A DNA stretch of 27,840 nt from DATNIC01 sp035604635 (GTDB lineage: Bacteria; Vulcanimicrobiota; Vulcanimicrobiia; Vulcanimicrobiales; Vulcanimicrobiaceae): the NCBI GenBank assembly GCA_035604635.1, contig DATNIC010000135.1:1-27840 (forward strand), given 5' to 3'. The notes beneath the pieces were generated by a model. It ran no database searches and was not told where the DNA came from. It saw nothing but the letters and a program-made list of their open reading frames with translations. The translations under genes were made by a program, and so were the position numbers. Below, one piece after another: positions 14,593-22,540 of this stretch; positions within the stretch are counted from its first letter, which is position 1, and the number at the start of each line of letters is the position of its first letter.

Positions 14593-15534
14593 CTATTGCG
14601 ACCAGATCAGGTCTTTGGCGGGAAATACTTCCGGGATCAGCTTGTACTTCGCGGCCGCATCGATCAACGGCTGAATCTCTTTCGGATTCATCGACGTCGA
14701 GCCGTCGGTTCGCGGCATGTGCTCGATCGTTTCGACCGGGATCTTCGTCATGTCCGCGATCATCGGCGCGGTCTCCGCATGGTGTTTGTTCGCGTACGCG
14801 GCCGATTGATAGAGGACGTTCGCGAACTTCTTCGCGAGCTCGGGGTGCGCGTCAGCCCAGGCCTTCGACGCAAACCATCCGGCGAAGACGAAGTGTTTTG
14901 CGACGGAGTCGTATGCGGGGCCGAGGATCTTGACTTTCTTGGTATCGAGCGCCTCCGCCAGCGGCGGATAGAGCATCACGTATGCGTCGATCCGGTGCTC
15001 GCCCAACGCTGCCGTCGCCGCGGCGTTCGGTATCTCCAGGAACTTCAGCGTCTTGGAATCGCCGCCGTGCTGATCGACCCAACCGTCGGCGACGACGACG
15101 TTGAGATCGTTGAGCGCCGGGACGCCGATCAGCTTTCCGTCGAGATCCTTCCCGGTTTTGTACGTCGAATCGGGCGCGATGACGAGCTCCGCGTACGGTG
15201 CGCTGCTGTCGTAAACGCCTCCGGCCGCGAGCAGATACAGCGGCAGGCCGCGGAGATGCGCGTTCATCAGGGAGACCAGGCTCGATTTCCCGATCTCGTA
15301 ACTGCCGCCGACGACGGCTTGCGCGACGGCGGTCCCGCTCGAAGCCGGGAAGAGCTGCACGTCGAGTCCGGCCCGTTTGAACATCCCGCTGCGTACCGCG
15401 TACAGCACGGGGGTTATGTCGTCGGAGGGAACGAGGCCAACTTTGATCGTCGTCAACGCCGGCTGTGCGACTACGGATGACGACAGGATGAAAACGAGGG
15501 CTGCAGCGCAAGCGAACGCGCGAAGGAAGATCAT
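14593..15534 (-). CDS. NMT1/SsuA-type periplasmic substrate-binding protein, tandem copy C
   Basis: The protein has 313 residues and is the first of the three tandem paralogues in transcription order. The signal peptide (AFACAAALVFILSSSVVA) is cleaved before QPALTTIKVG. Conserved segments are VPSDDITPVLYAVRSGMFKR, GGSYEIGKSSLVSLMNAHLR, DLDGKLIGVPALNDL, LGEHRIDAYVMLYPP and AAYANKHHAET. The ATG (15534) overlaps the TGA of the upstream enoyl-CoA hydratase-like gene (ATGA), so a cytoplasmic CoA enzyme and a periplasmic receptor are translationally coupled. That is good evidence that the receptor belongs to the same pathway. No transporter core is encoded nearby. Confidence 0.9.
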   Translation of the reverse strand: MIFLRAFACAAALVFILSSSVVAQPALTTIKVGLVPSDDITPVLYAVRSGMFKRAGLDVQLFPASSGTAVAQAVVGGSYEIGKSSLVSLMNAHLRGLPLYLLAAGGVYDSSAPYAELVIAPDSTYKTGKDLDGKLIGVPALNDLNVVVADGWVDQHGGDSKTLKFLEIPNAAATAALGEHRIDAYVMLYPPLAEALDTKKVKILGPAYDSVAKHFVFAGWFASKAWADAHPELAKKFANVLYQSAAYANKHHAETAPMIADMTKIPVETIEHMPRTDGSTSMNPKEIQPLIDAAAKYKLIPEVFPAKDLIWSQ

Positions 15535-16256
15535 TTAGGACGCATCTCGCTGGAAGAATTAATAGTTGCGTGGAGATTCCTGGCGAAGTCGACCGCACCT
15601 TGCAGGTTCATATCGTACGCGACGCCAGCGAATTCTTTAACCGCGAGCCGCGCCGGCCGCGGGGCCTTCAACAGTGCAGAGGTCACTTTCCCAACCGTCT
15701 CCTCCAACCGGGGTGCGGGGACGACGTCGCTCGCAATCCCAAATGTCAACGCTCGCTGTGCGTCGATCGTCGCGGTCGTATAGACGAGATAGACCAGCGC
15801 CTTGCGCGGGACGCGATCGACCAGCGACGAGAGGACCATCCCCGGCATGATGTTATGCCCCATCTCCGGGACCTGAAAGGTCGCCGTCTCGGCGGCGATC
15901 GTGATGTCGCACAGCGCGGCGATCGCGCAGCCGAACCCAGCCGCCTTGCCCTGGACGACCCCGACGACCGGGACCGCGGCACGGCGAAACGAGGCGTAGC
16001 AATCGAAGATCGTATCGTAGGCCCGGCGCCGCGCGAGCGCTTCGTTCGATTCGGGCGGCCGCCCGCCCGCGCGGCCGAGGCAGAAATCCGTCCCTGCTCC
16101 ACGCAAGACAACGAGCTCGGCGCGTTCGCCGGCACCGTGGATCAGCGTCGTCAACTCGCGAGCCATATCGTCCGTCATCTTGTTTCCGTCGTCCGGACGG
16201 TTGATCGTGATCTCGAGGATCGGGCCGTTTTCTTTCGTCAGAATCTCGTTTGGAAT
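15531..16256 (-). CDS. Enoyl-CoA hydratase/isomerase (crotonase) family protein, probable ATT start
   Basis: The protein has 241 residues if it starts at ATT 16256-16254, five bases after GGGAGG and just after the esterase stop. No ATG, GTG or TTG lies near; the longer frame to 16391 is antisense-like, basic sequence inside the esterase gene. Crotonase landmarks from the ATT start are ILEITINRPDDGNKMT, the DFCLGRAGG oxyanion-loop region, VVQGKAAGFGCAIAALCD and ATFQVPEMGH. Of the two catalytic glutamates of rat crotonase, the one matching Glu164 is kept (about residue 131) but the Glu144 position is Ala (about 111). This is more like isomerase or other non-hydratase members. It overlaps binding-protein copy C by four bases. 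Confidence 0.87.
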   Translation of the reverse strand: MPNEILTKENGPILEITINRPDDGNKMTDDMARELTTLIHGAGERAELVVLRGAGTDFCLGRAGGRPPESNEALARRRAYDTIFDCYASFRRAAVPVVGVVQGKAAGFGCAIAALCDITIAAETATFQVPEMGHNIMPGMVLSSLVDRVPRKALVYLVYTTATIDAQRALTFGIASDVVPAPRLEETVGKVTSALLKAPRPARLAVKEFAGVAYDMNLQGAVDFARNLHATINSSSEMRPK

Positions 16257-16261
16257 AGCAA

Positions 16262-16267
16262 CCTCCC
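16262..16267 (-). promoter_or_regulatory. Ribosome binding site in front of an ATT start
   Basis: GGGAGG on the minus strand, overlapping the G of the esterase TAG stop, has ideal spacing (five bases) to in-frame ATT 16256. It gives the main support for a non-standard start of the crotonase gene. Confidence 0.65.
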
Positions 16268-17286
16268 TATGAGCGATCGAGCACGGCGGCGAGCGCCGGC
16301 AACGAGACTTCGTGGCGGTATCCGATATTGCCGTGATCGTCGTCGAACTCCTCATGGCGGACCTCGAGACCCATCTCACGCAAACGCGCAACGAAGATGC
16401 GCGCCCCGATATCGAGAAAATATTCGTCGCGCCGCCCGCAATCGACGTAGCGCAGCCGCAGCGCGCGCAGAGGACCGCCGCAGCGCGGCGCCTCTTCGAC
16501 CGGGTCGTAGGCTAGCCAGCGCGAGAATACGTCCTCACGGAGTTCCCCGGTCTTGGGATCGTATGGAAGATCGAGCGCGAAGGCGCGCGCCGCCGCCGGC
16601 GAATACGCGCCGGCGTACGCGAGCAGCTCCATCGTCGAAAACCAGGCTGAGGGCTTCTTGTGCTGGGCTTCAAACGCCGCGACGAAAGCCTCGCACGAAT
16701 CGAAGTCGGCGAGGGTCCGCTGCCCGTGGACGAACAGGGGGGGATGAGCGTAGCGAAAATACGCGTCTCCGCTGTGCGAGGCGAACGCCGAGAAGATCCC
16801 CGGATAGCGCATGACCAGGTGCATCGCGCCGAAACCGCCGGATGACTTGCCGAAGACCGCGCGGCCGCCGGCATGCGCGATCGTGCGAAAGTTTGCGTCG
16901 ACTGCTCCGACGACGTCGCGCACGACGTAGGTCGCATAAGCGCCGTTGTGGATCGAATCGACGTACTGCGAGCCTCCCAGACGCGTGAACCCGTTGACGA
17001 TCGCGACGAGCACCGGCGGCATGCGGCCGTCGCGGATCAGACGGTCTGCCCACTGTGCGACGTTGGCTTGCCACGGACGCGTCGAGAGCAGCGACATCAC
17101 GTCGCCGCTGTAGCCGTGCAAACAATAGAGGACGGGATACCGCACCGAGCCCTGCGGATCGTAGCCCGGCGGGGTATAGACCGCGACGGGGCGGGTCGCG
17201 GGATCGCCCAGCGGATTGTCGCGCAGCGCCGGACTCTCGAAGGTGACGACCTGCACGTCGCCGGAAAGGCCGAAAAGTACTCTCAA
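16267..17286 (-). CDS. Alpha/beta-hydrolase esterase (esterase D/FrmB type)
   Basis: The protein has 339 residues from TTG 17286, chosen because CGAGG lies five bases upstream; the longer frame (to 17379) would run into the divergent permease gene. It follows the esterase D fold: VAVYTPPGYDPQ, YPVLYCLHGYSGD (oxyanion loop), the nucleophile elbow G-K-S148-S-G (AVFGKSSGGFGAMHLVMRYP), the acid region YVDCGRRDEYFLD and a late His in DDDHGNIGYRHE. There is no signal peptide, so it is probably cytoplasmic. The crotonase gene follows after 10 bases, and the three binding proteins come after that, which suggests hydrolysis of an ester or acyl derivative in one pathway. The divergent permease-glycosidase gene starts only 16 bases away. 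Confidence 0.85.
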   Translation of the reverse strand: MRVLFGLSGDVQVVTFESPALRDNPLGDPATRPVAVYTPPGYDPQGSVRYPVLYCLHGYSGDVMSLLSTRPWQANVAQWADRLIRDGRMPPVLVAIVNGFTRLGGSQYVDSIHNGAYATYVVRDVVGAVDANFRTIAHAGGRAVFGKSSGGFGAMHLVMRYPGIFSAFASHSGDAYFRYAHPPLFVHGQRTLADFDSCEAFVAAFEAQHKKPSAWFSTMELLAYAGAYSPAAARAFALDLPYDPKTGELREDVFSRWLAYDPVEEAPRCGGPLRALRLRYVDCGRRDEYFLDIGARIFVARLREMGLEVRHEEFDDDHGNIGYRHEVSLPALAAVLDRS

Positions 17287-17302
17287 GCGTACCTCGATTA
17301 CG

Positions 17303-20300
17303 ATGCTCCGCGCGATCGACCTCCGCGGCGCGGTCGCGATCAACGTCATCACGATGGTCGGGATCGGACCGCTCATCACCGTCCCACTCGTCGTCGCGGC
17401 GCTGCACGAGCACGCGATCGTCGCGTGGATCCTCGGTGCGATCCTAGCGATCTGCGACGGCTTGGTCTATGCCGAGCTCGGTTCGCTCTATCCCGGCGAG
17501 GGCGGGACCTACGTGTATTTGCGCGAGGCGTTCGGGCCCGAGCGCGCCGGCCGTTTCTTCTCGTTCCTCTTCATCTGGCAATTCGTGCTCTCGACGCCGC
17601 TGATCATCGCGAGCGGCTATATCGGTTTTGCCGCGTACGCCGCGTATCTCGCACCGGCGCTCGCCACCCATCCGCTCGTCCAAAATCTGCTCGCTTGCAG
17701 CGTCGGGGTCTTGACGATCGTCCTCCTCTATCGAGCGCTCCCCGCGATCGTACGGATCGCGCTCGGTTTAGGCGTCGTCGCGGTCGCGACGCTCGTCATC
17801 GTCGCTGCGGCGGGCGCGACGCACCCCGCAGTTGCGGCACCGTCGACGCCGTTTGCAATCGGGGCGCTCGGCGGCGCACTCGTCATCACGCTTTACGACT
17901 ACTTGGGTTACGGGGAGATCTGCGCGCTCGGCGGCGAGGTGCGCCGCGCCGAGCGTACGATCCCGCTCGCCGTCGTCCTGTCCGTCGCATTGGTCGCGGC
18001 GCTGTACTGTGCGCTGCAAATCGGTATCCTGCGCGTCGTCCCGTGGCCCGAAGCGGCAAAGGCTCCCTACGTCGCCGCGCTCGCGATCGAACGGACGTGG
18101 GGCACGCTCGCCGCGCAGGCAACGACCGTCTTGATCCTGGTCACCGCATTTGCCTCGACGTACGGGTTGCTCTTAGGCTCGTCGCGCATCCCGTATGCCG
18201 CAGCCGAGAACGGGCTCTTCTTCGCGCCGTTCGCACGCTTGCACCCGCGGGGCGCCTTTCCTTACGTCTCGCTTCTCGCCGTCGGTCTGCTCGCGCTCCC
18301 GGCAACGTTTCTTTCGCTCGACCAAGTCATCGCCGCGCTGACGGCGGGACTCGTGATCGTGCAAAGCATCGCGCAGATCGGTGCGCTCGTAGCGATCCGC
18401 CGGCGCGGCGTGCGCGCGCCGTTTCGCATGTGGCTCTATCCGCTCCCCGCACTCGCGGCGCTGTTCGGCTGGCTCTACGTCTTTGCGAGCGCCGGCACGT
18501 TCGCGATCGCTTTTGGTCTGTTGACGCTTACGCTCGGGATCGTAGCTTACTTCATTCGCGCACGGCGACGAGTCGAGTGGCCGTTCCTGTGCGCGCTGCT
18601 CTTTGCCATCACGTTCTCGGGAGCGCAAGCCAAGACGCAGTTCACCACCGCTTCGATCGTACAGCGCGACGGCTATCCCGTCTTCACCGTCGGCGGCAAG
18701 CCGTTCTTCGTCTACGGCGCGGCCTTCTTCTACGAGCGCCTGCCGCGGACGCAGTGGCGTGAGTCGCTCTTGCAGTTGCGCGCTTTGGGGATCAACACGA
18801 TCGATCTCTACGTCATGTGGAATTGGCACGAGCCGGCGGAGGGCGACTTCGACTTCACCGGCCGGACGAATCCGCGGCGCGACCTTCGCTCGGTGCTGCG
18901 GCTCGTTCGCGAGCTCGGGCTCTACGCGATCGTCCGGCCCGGTCCCGTCATTCGAAACGAATGGCGCAACGGTGGCTACCCGGCATGGCTCCTCGCCCGG
19001 CCCGAGTACGGCATGCCGCCACACGACCTGCTGGAAGGCCGCTATCCGCCGATCGCTACCCTACAGAACGCGCACTCGGATGATGCGGCGGCCGCGTGGC
19101 TGGCGAACGCGACGCACCTGCACTACGCCAAGCGCTGGCTCGAACGGGCGTTGCGCGAAGTCGCTCCGTTCGGCGATCGCGTGATCGCGATCCAGCTCGA
19201 CGACGATCAAGGCGCGTACATCGACAACCAGACATGGCCTGCGCCGCACCTCCAACGCTATCTGCAGACGCTCGCGAGGATCGTGCGCGGCGCAGCCGGC
19301 CCGGGCGTCCCGCTCTTCATCAACACGTATGAAATGAAGGTCACGCCGTCGTCTCCGGTATGGGCGATGGGCAACTGGTATCAGAGCGATGCGCTCGTCA
19401 TCGGCGAGCACGATCGCAGCTCGCTCGAGTTCGCGACCGGCTTGCTGCAAACGCAGCCCCACCTCCCGTTGATGCTGAGCGAGTTCCAGGCCGGCTGGCT
19501 CGCGCCGCCCGACGACGTGCGTGCCCGGCAAACCGATCCCAGCAACACGACCCTTGCGCTGCATACCCTGCTCGCAATGGGGCTGCACGGCGTCGTCAAT
19601 TTCCCCGCGCAAGACACCCTGTATCCCGGCGGGATGGAGGTCCCGTTCGCCAACGCGTTCTACGCGTGGGAAGCCGCGCTCACCCTCGATCTCCGGCGCA
19701 GCGCACGATACGCGCCGACCAGCGCCTTCGGCGAGCTCGTGCGGACGTACGGGCCGATGCTCGCGCAGACGCATCGGGTCAGCGACGCCGCGATCGTCTA
19801 CACGACGAGCGCCTTCGATCCCGCCGCCCTCTCGAACGACGATGTCTCGGCCGTCGTCGAGCGCACGATCTCAGCACAGCGCTTCTGCCGAACGCACAGT
19901 CTCGGTTGCGATCTCGTCGATCTGCGCTACGCCGACGCCGCAACGCTGCGCCGGTACCGGGCGCTGTTGCTGCCCATCCCGCCGTTCGCACAAACGCGAC
20001 GTCTCCCCATCATCGGCAGCGCACGCGAACATCTCGCCGATTACGCCGCGCAGGGAGGTCGCGTCATCCGTTACGTAGGCGACGATCCACCCGCGACCGC
20101 GCTGCGCACGATCGGCCCCCCGGTGCTGCGCGGCGTCGATGGTGCGCTGCTGCGCGGCGGAGGCTATGCGTTCGTCGACGCACTCAACTACGCGTCGCAT
20201 CCCGTCGTCGTACACCCGGTCGTGGCCGACGGTTCACTGCGCGCCGCGCTTGCGCTCTCGATCCCGGCACGCGCCGCGATCCTCGTCCCGCTCGGGCGCA

Positions 20301-21283
20301 CTGCCGAAGCGCGCGCCGTACCGCTCGCAGCGCGCGCGCACGCTTCGACGACGCTCCCCATTCGTCCCGACGCACGGCTGCCGACGCTACCGTTCCGCGC
20401 CGTCGCCCCGCACCAGGCGACAGCGTACCGCGCCGACGTCTACGGCGAAGGCCGGCCGGCGCTGATCTTGGAGAACTCGCTCGTTCGCGTCATCGTCGCC
20501 CCCGACGCAGGAGCGCGCGCATTCGTCTTCGAGGACAAGCGGTCACGCGCAAACGTTTTCACCTCGGTCGGTGCGATGCGTGACGACGTGAGCGTGCAGC
20601 CTCCGCCGTCGACGAGCGACCACCTCGGCGCGTGGACGCATGCGTTTCCCGCCGGGATGTTCAATCGCCCCTATGACGTTCGCATCGACGCGGAAGCGAC
20701 CGTTGCGCGAGCGACGGTCTCGTACGATGCTCCCGACGTTCCCAACGGCGCGCGCTTTGAGCGCACGATCGCGCTCGCGCCGGACGCGCGCTCGTTTACC
20801 GTTTCGGAACGCTTTGTGGCGACGGGACAACAGCTCGTTTCGACGACTTCGCTCGCCGTCGGCGACGCGCTCCACCCCGCCGGCTGGTCGCTCCTGACGC
20901 CGGCCGTGCAACCCTTCCGCCGTGGAAACTCGTTCTCGCTCTCTGCAAGCGGTGTCCTAGGCTTCTTCGACCAGAGCAGTCACATGCTCGCGGAGCTCGC
21001 TTGGGACCCGGCCGACGTGCAGTCCGTCGACGTGAGCGAGAAAGACTTTTCGGTGATCGCGCGCACGACGTTCGTCACGGGAGAGGCCCACCGGCTGACG
21101 TACGGGTTCACGTATGCAGCGAATCCGGACCAAGCGCAGGAACGGCTCGCAGAGCTTGCCAAAGCGCGTTCACAGATAGGACGGGGAAGTGGCGGAACTG
21201 GTCTACGCAGTTGCCTCAAAAGCAACCGAGTGAAAACTCTTGTGGGTTCGAATCCCACCTTCCCCAGAGTTTCGCATGGCTAA
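17303..21283 (+). CDS. APC-type amino-acid permease fused to GH35-like glycosidase
   Basis: One open frame of 1326 codons from ATG 17303. Residues 1-420 are a 12-helix-type APC permease: AINVITMVGIGPLITVPLVV, AELGSLYPGEGGTYVYLREA and a last helix ending AYFIRARRRVEWPF. Residues 427-443 (FLCALLFAITFSGAQA) resemble a signal peptide. Residues 445-800 are GH35-like: FFVYGAAFFYERLP, LGINTIDLYVMWNWHEPAEG, YAIVRPGPVIRNEWRNGGYP, the acid/base region QLDDDQG (631-637) and the nucleophile region LSEFQAGW (E727). Residues about 805-925 resemble the GATase-like domain of GH42 enzymes, and about 1050-1290 a mutarotase-like beta-sandwich. The extra helix would place the glycosidase in the periplasm. The last 33 codons lie in tRNA-Leu and beyond. 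A lost stop or sequence error at either end cannot be excluded. Confidence 0.85.
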   Translation: MLRAIDLRGAVAINVITMVGIGPLITVPLVVAALHEHAIVAWILGAILAICDGLVYAELGSLYPGEGGTYVYLREAFGPERAGRFFSFLFIWQFVLSTPLIIASGYIGFAAYAAYLAPALATHPLVQNLLACSVGVLTIVLLYRALPAIVRIALGLGVVAVATLVIVAAAGATHPAVAAPSTPFAIGALGGALVITLYDYLGYGEICALGGEVRRAERTIPLAVVLSVALVAALYCALQIGILRVVPWPEAAKAPYVAALAIERTWGTLAAQATTVLILVTAFASTYGLLLGSSRIPYAAAENGLFFAPFARLHPRGAFPYVSLLAVGLLALPATFLSLDQVIAALTAGLVIVQSIAQIGALVAIRRRGVRAPFRMWLYPLPALAALFGWLYVFASAGTFAIAFGLLTLTLGIVAYFIRARRRVEWPFLCALLFAITFSGAQAKTQFTTASIVQRDGYPVFTVGGKPFFVYGAAFFYERLPRTQWRESLLQLRALGINTIDLYVMWNWHEPAEGDFDFTGRTNPRRDLRSVLRLVRELGLYAIVRPGPVIRNEWRNGGYPAWLLARPEYGMPPHDLLEGRYPPIATLQNAHSDDAAAAWLANATHLHYAKRWLERALREVAPFGDRVIAIQLDDDQGAYIDNQTWPAPHLQRYLQTLARIVRGAAGPGVPLFINTYEMKVTPSSPVWAMGNWYQSDALVIGEHDRSSLEFATGLLQTQPHLPLMLSEFQAGWLAPPDDVRARQTDPSNTTLALHTLLAMGLHGVVNFPAQDTLYPGGMEVPFANAFYAWEAALTLDLRRSARYAPTSAFGELVRTYGPMLAQTHRVSDAAIVYTTSAFDPAALSNDDVSAVVERTISAQRFCRTHSLGCDLVDLRYADAATLRRYRALLLPIPPFAQTRRLPIIGSAREHLADYAAQGGRVIRYVGDDPPATALRTIGPPVLRGVDGALLRGGGYAFVDALNYASHPVVVHPVVADGSLRAALALSIPARAAILVPLGRTAEARAVPLAARAHASTTLPIRPDARLPTLPFRAVAPHQATAYRADVYGEGRPALILENSLVRVIVAPDAGARAFVFEDKRSRANVFTSVGAMRDDVSVQPPPSTSDHLGAWTHAFPAGMFNRPYDVRIDAEATVARATVSYDAPDVPNGARFERTIALAPDARSFTVSERFVATGQQLVSTTSLAVGDALHPAGWSLLTPAVQPFRRGNSFSLSASGVLGFFDQSSHMLAELAWDPADVQSVDVSEKDFSVIARTTFVTGEAHRLTYGFTYAANPDQAQERLAELAKARSQIGRGSGGTGLRSCLKSNRVKTLVGSNPTFPRVSHG
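21183..21266 (+). tRNA. tRNA-Leu, anticodon CAA
   Basis: An 84-nt class II tRNA. The acceptor GGGGAAG pairs perfectly with CTTCCCC. The D stem is GCG/CGC with loop GAACTGGTCTA. The anticodon stem GTTGC/GCAAC has loop CTCAAAA (anticodon CAA, reading UUG). The long variable arm is GAGT-GAAA-ACTC and the T arm GTGGG-TTCGAAT-CCCAC. The discriminator is A; CCA is not encoded. The whole gene lies inside the reading frame of the permease-glycosidase fusion and ends 9 bases before the next gene. Confidence 0.96.
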
Positions 21284-22505
21284 AATGACGCAGGCGGCCT
21301 ACTCGGCCGAAGAGTTCGACCGCGAGGCTCGGCGGATCGAGTCGCTCGTTTGGGGTGCGACCGGGATCTCCGAAGGCGAGTCCGTCCTCTTGTGCGGGAT
21401 GCCGACCGATGAGTCGATCCCGCGCCGTATCGGCGAACTCGGCGCGAAGCTGACCGTCATCGATTCGCGCGATGAGGGGATCCGCCGCGCGGAAAGCGAG
21501 AAGATCAAGGTCATCCGCGGGAGCACGTCGGTGATCCCCGCGCGCGACCACTCGTTCAGCGTCACCCTCGCGTTTCATTACTTGCACGAAGTCGATCCGT
21601 TCTTCCACCAGCAGATCGTCTCGGAGCTGTCCCGCGTAGGGAAACGCGTCGCGATCGTCGAGCTCGGGCCGCCGGCCGATCTGCTGGGCCGCCGCATCGC
21701 GATGCTGTACTCGCGCGCGAAGCGCGAGCGCGGCCAGTTCGAGTATTACCAGCCGTTCGACTATTGGAAGAAGCTGCTCTCGGTCGTAAAAGCCGAGGTC
21801 AGTCAATCGGTCTTTGCGTTCACAAAGGTCCCGCCGCGCGAGTATCTTCAGCAGACGATCGACCTCTTGCTCGACACGATGGAAGTCGAAGAAGCGCCGC
21901 CGGAATACATGGACGAGCTGCGCGCGATCGCCGAAGAGCCTTCCGCGAAATTGCTGCCGCAAGCGCGGTACGTCATCGCCGGAGCCGCCGCGGGCGAACT
22001 TCCCAAACGCAAAGCAGCGATCTTCGCCGATACCGATACGGGGACGGCTTTCGCCGCCACCGCCGCCGCGGCTCGGCAGCAACCACTCCAGCCCGAAACC
22101 GAACCCGAACCTCAACACGTCGCGAAAACCGAGTGGATCTCCGCCGAGCCCGCGGAACCGGAAGAAGCAGCTCTCGAGCCCGTCGCCGAGTTCGGCCCCG
22201 CGCCCGTCGCCGAATCAATCCCCGAACACGTTGCGCCGCCGACACCACCGCCGACGCCGCCACCGCAGGCAACCCCGTTCGCGTATCCCGAGATCGATCA
22301 GGACGATGGAATACCGGCGCCGCCGTCGTTTGCCGCCGTCGAAGCAGCGACGCCTTCGGGTTTCGGCCACGCCTTCGACGACGCGCTGAGCCCACTACCG
22401 GAGCCGCCGGGGTTCGGACTTCCGCAGATTCCGCCAGTCTCGGCGCCGGGTACCGGTTGGCAATGGGAGCCTCCTGAGGACGAAGAGCCCGAGGAGAAAC
22501 CGTAG
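21276..22505 (+). CDS. SAM-methyltransferase-like protein with long Pro/Glu-rich tail
   Basis: The protein has 409 residues from ATG 21276; ATG 21285 is also possible. The first 205 or so have the outline of a class I methyltransferase: VLLCGMPTDESIPRRIGELG in the motif I position (37-56), LTVIDS with the acidic residue closing strand 2 (D63), then SVTLAFHYLHEVDPFFHQQI and RVAIVELGPPADLLGRR, which resemble UbiE-type enzymes. Motif I lacks the usual GxGxG, so SAM binding is uncertain. Residues about 270-409 are low-complexity, rich in Pro, Glu and Ala (PPTPPPTPPPQ, PEDEEPEEKP) and probably disordered. There is no signal peptide. The gene begins 9 bases after tRNA-Leu, and the MFS gene follows closely. 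Substrate unknown. Confidence 0.75.
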   Translation: MAKMTQAAYSAEEFDREARRIESLVWGATGISEGESVLLCGMPTDESIPRRIGELGAKLTVIDSRDEGIRRAESEKIKVIRGSTSVIPARDHSFSVTLAFHYLHEVDPFFHQQIVSELSRVGKRVAIVELGPPADLLGRRIAMLYSRAKRERGQFEYYQPFDYWKKLLSVVKAEVSQSVFAFTKVPPREYLQQTIDLLLDTMEVEEAPPEYMDELRAIAEEPSAKLLPQARYVIAGAAAGELPKRKAAIFADTDTGTAFAATAAAARQQPLQPETEPEPQHVAKTEWISAEPAEPEEAALEPVAEFGPAPVAESIPEHVAPPTPPPTPPPQATPFAYPEIDQDDGIPAPPSFAAVEAATPSGFGHAFDDALSPLPEPPGFGLPQIPPVSAPGTGWQWEPPEDEEPEEKP

Positions 22506-22540
22506 GAACGACGCCCCAATGGCGGCAGACTCTGTGGGCG

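Noticed and set aside
15570..16814. 414-residue open frame antisense to the crotonase and esterase genes
   Set aside because: Both minus-strand genes have clear catalytic motifs; this frame is a basic, low-information antisense product.
16873..18762. 629-residue open frame on the plus strand
   Set aside because: It overlaps the esterase antisense and the permease in another frame, is extremely Arg-rich, and lacks hydrophobic or motif structure.
19360..20583. 407-residue open frame inside the glycosidase region
   Set aside because: It is an Arg-rich shadow of the GH35-like coding frame.
21216..22118. 300-residue minus-strand open frame opposite tRNA-Leu and the methyltransferase-like gene
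   Set aside because: It includes the reverse complement of the tRNA (WGRWDSNPQEFSLGCF is a common tRNA artefact) and has no family pattern.
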